From Rhodospirillales bacterium (GTDB taxonomy: Bacteria > Pseudomonadota > Alphaproteobacteria > Micavibrionales > Micavibrionaceae), in assembly GCA_020638335.1 (NCBI GenBank), contig JACKIT010000021.1, forward strand, positions 1-7,574: a stretch of 7,574 bases of DNA, in the 5' to 3' direction. The position numbers were made by a program, and so were the translations under genes. Below the pieces are notes generated by a model. That model was given only the letters and a program-made list of their open reading frames with translations, ran no database searches and was not told where the DNA came from. Below, piece after piece: positions 7,127-7,574 of this stretch (the stretch's first letter is position 1; the number at the start of each line of letters is the position of its first letter).

Positions 7127-7425
7127 TCCTCAAGAATGGCATTAAGCTTCATGGCCAGCCCCATGGAGCCTTTGATTTTCAGCTTGCCCATCATGAAGGC
7201 GATGTTGGGGTCTTGCGTTCCATCCAGAATGCCTTGAAATGTATCCATAGAGCAAACAAGCGTTGTGTCGGCCTCTTCGTTTGTATTATTGATGATTGGC
7301 GGGCTTTGCGTCGTATCAACAAATATACAGCCCTTTTCGCCGAAGTCGAATTTCACCTTGGCGCTCAGGCCAGCGGCCATCGCCATTTTCTGCTGGATTT
7401 TAGATGTCAGGTTTTCTAGCGACAT
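7123..7425 (-). CDS. Stand-alone SCP2 sterol-carrier domain protein
   Basis: The 100-residue protein is a single SCP2 domain: an N-terminal helix (LTSKIQQKM), strands with AKVKFDFGEKGCIFVD and TTLVCSMDTFQGILDG, and the C-terminal FMMGKLKIKGSMGLAMKL that is characteristic of the family. Such small proteins bind lipids or hydrophobic ligands in the cytosol; the ligand is unknown here. The start ATG at 7425 has AAGGA (7439-7435) 9 bases upstream. Its stop overlaps the SCO1 stop: the four bases TTAA at 7123-7126 read as TAA on both strands, so the convergent genes have no spacer and no separate terminator. No other lipid gene is in the window. Confidence 0.92.
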   Translation of the reverse strand: MSLENLTSKIQQKMAMAAGLSAKVKFDFGEKGCIFVDTTQSPPIINNTNEEADTTLVCSMDTFQGILDGTQDPNIAFMMGKLKIKGSMGLAMKLNAILED

Positions 7426-7574
7426 TGGGGATTTTCCTTATCGTTTTTATAAAATCCATTGTGCGGGATTTGGGAACACTTTTAAAGAGCAGTATTTAAA
7501 ATCATTGTTTGAATTTCTGCAGAGTGCTAGGCTTGGCTGGATTTTATATTCACATCTTAAATTTTGACTCGGAA

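Noticed and set aside
7265..7567. Plus-strand 100-aa ORF near the right edge
   Set aside because: Its first half is antisense to the SCP2 gene and its TTG or similar start has no ribosome site; no family features. I leave 7440-7574 without a gene.

Overview
The window looks like a chromosomal segment of a Gram-negative proteobacterium. An alphaproteobacterium is the best guess, from the protein families (ThiC, SCO1/SenC, DUF6498, DUF3429, a stand-alone SCP2 domain) and the lipoprotein and signal-peptide style. The lineage is an inference from protein style only. There are ten complete genes or probable genes, one small overlapping ORF, and the 3' end of a PhoH-type ATPase at the left edge. 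I see no rRNA, tRNA, CRISPR array, insertion sequence or prophage structural gene.

Left part, plus strand (1-1930): the end of a PhoH-like ATPase and its intrinsic terminator; an unrecognised 177-aa protein whose stop overlaps the start of a 72-aa ORF, followed by a second strong terminator; then a DUF6498 membrane protein. The DUF6498 gene converges with a small lipoprotein gene on the minus strand (1937-2212), with only 6 bp between them.

Central part, minus strand (6403 down to 2367): a TPP (thiamine pyrophosphate) riboswitch sits at 6318-6403, directly before a chain of six closely packed genes. In transcription order these are a DUF3429 membrane protein, a 5-carboxymethyl-2-hydroxymuconate isomerase-like tautomerase, thiC, an AT-rich two-TM protein, a secreted six-cysteine protein, and a yjdM/phnA zinc-ribbon protein. 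The gaps are 16, 12, -1 (TAATG overlap), 8 and 12 nt. thiC makes the thiamine pyrimidine HMP-P, so the riboswitch fits feedback control by TPP. Its P1 stem appears to use the Shine-Dalgarno of the first gene, which suggests translational control. The riboswitch lies before the DUF3429 gene, not directly before thiC, so the DUF3429 protein and the tautomerase are placed under thiamine control. This is the most interesting part of the window.

Right part (6404-7574): a short divergent region with overlapping promoter-like elements, then a SCO1/SenC copper chaperone for cytochrome oxidase on the plus strand. It converges on a small SCP2 sterol-carrier-like gene, and the two genes share one TTAA for both stop codons. 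The last ~135 bases (7440-7574) hold no gene I can support. No gene-free stretch exceeds 300 bases.
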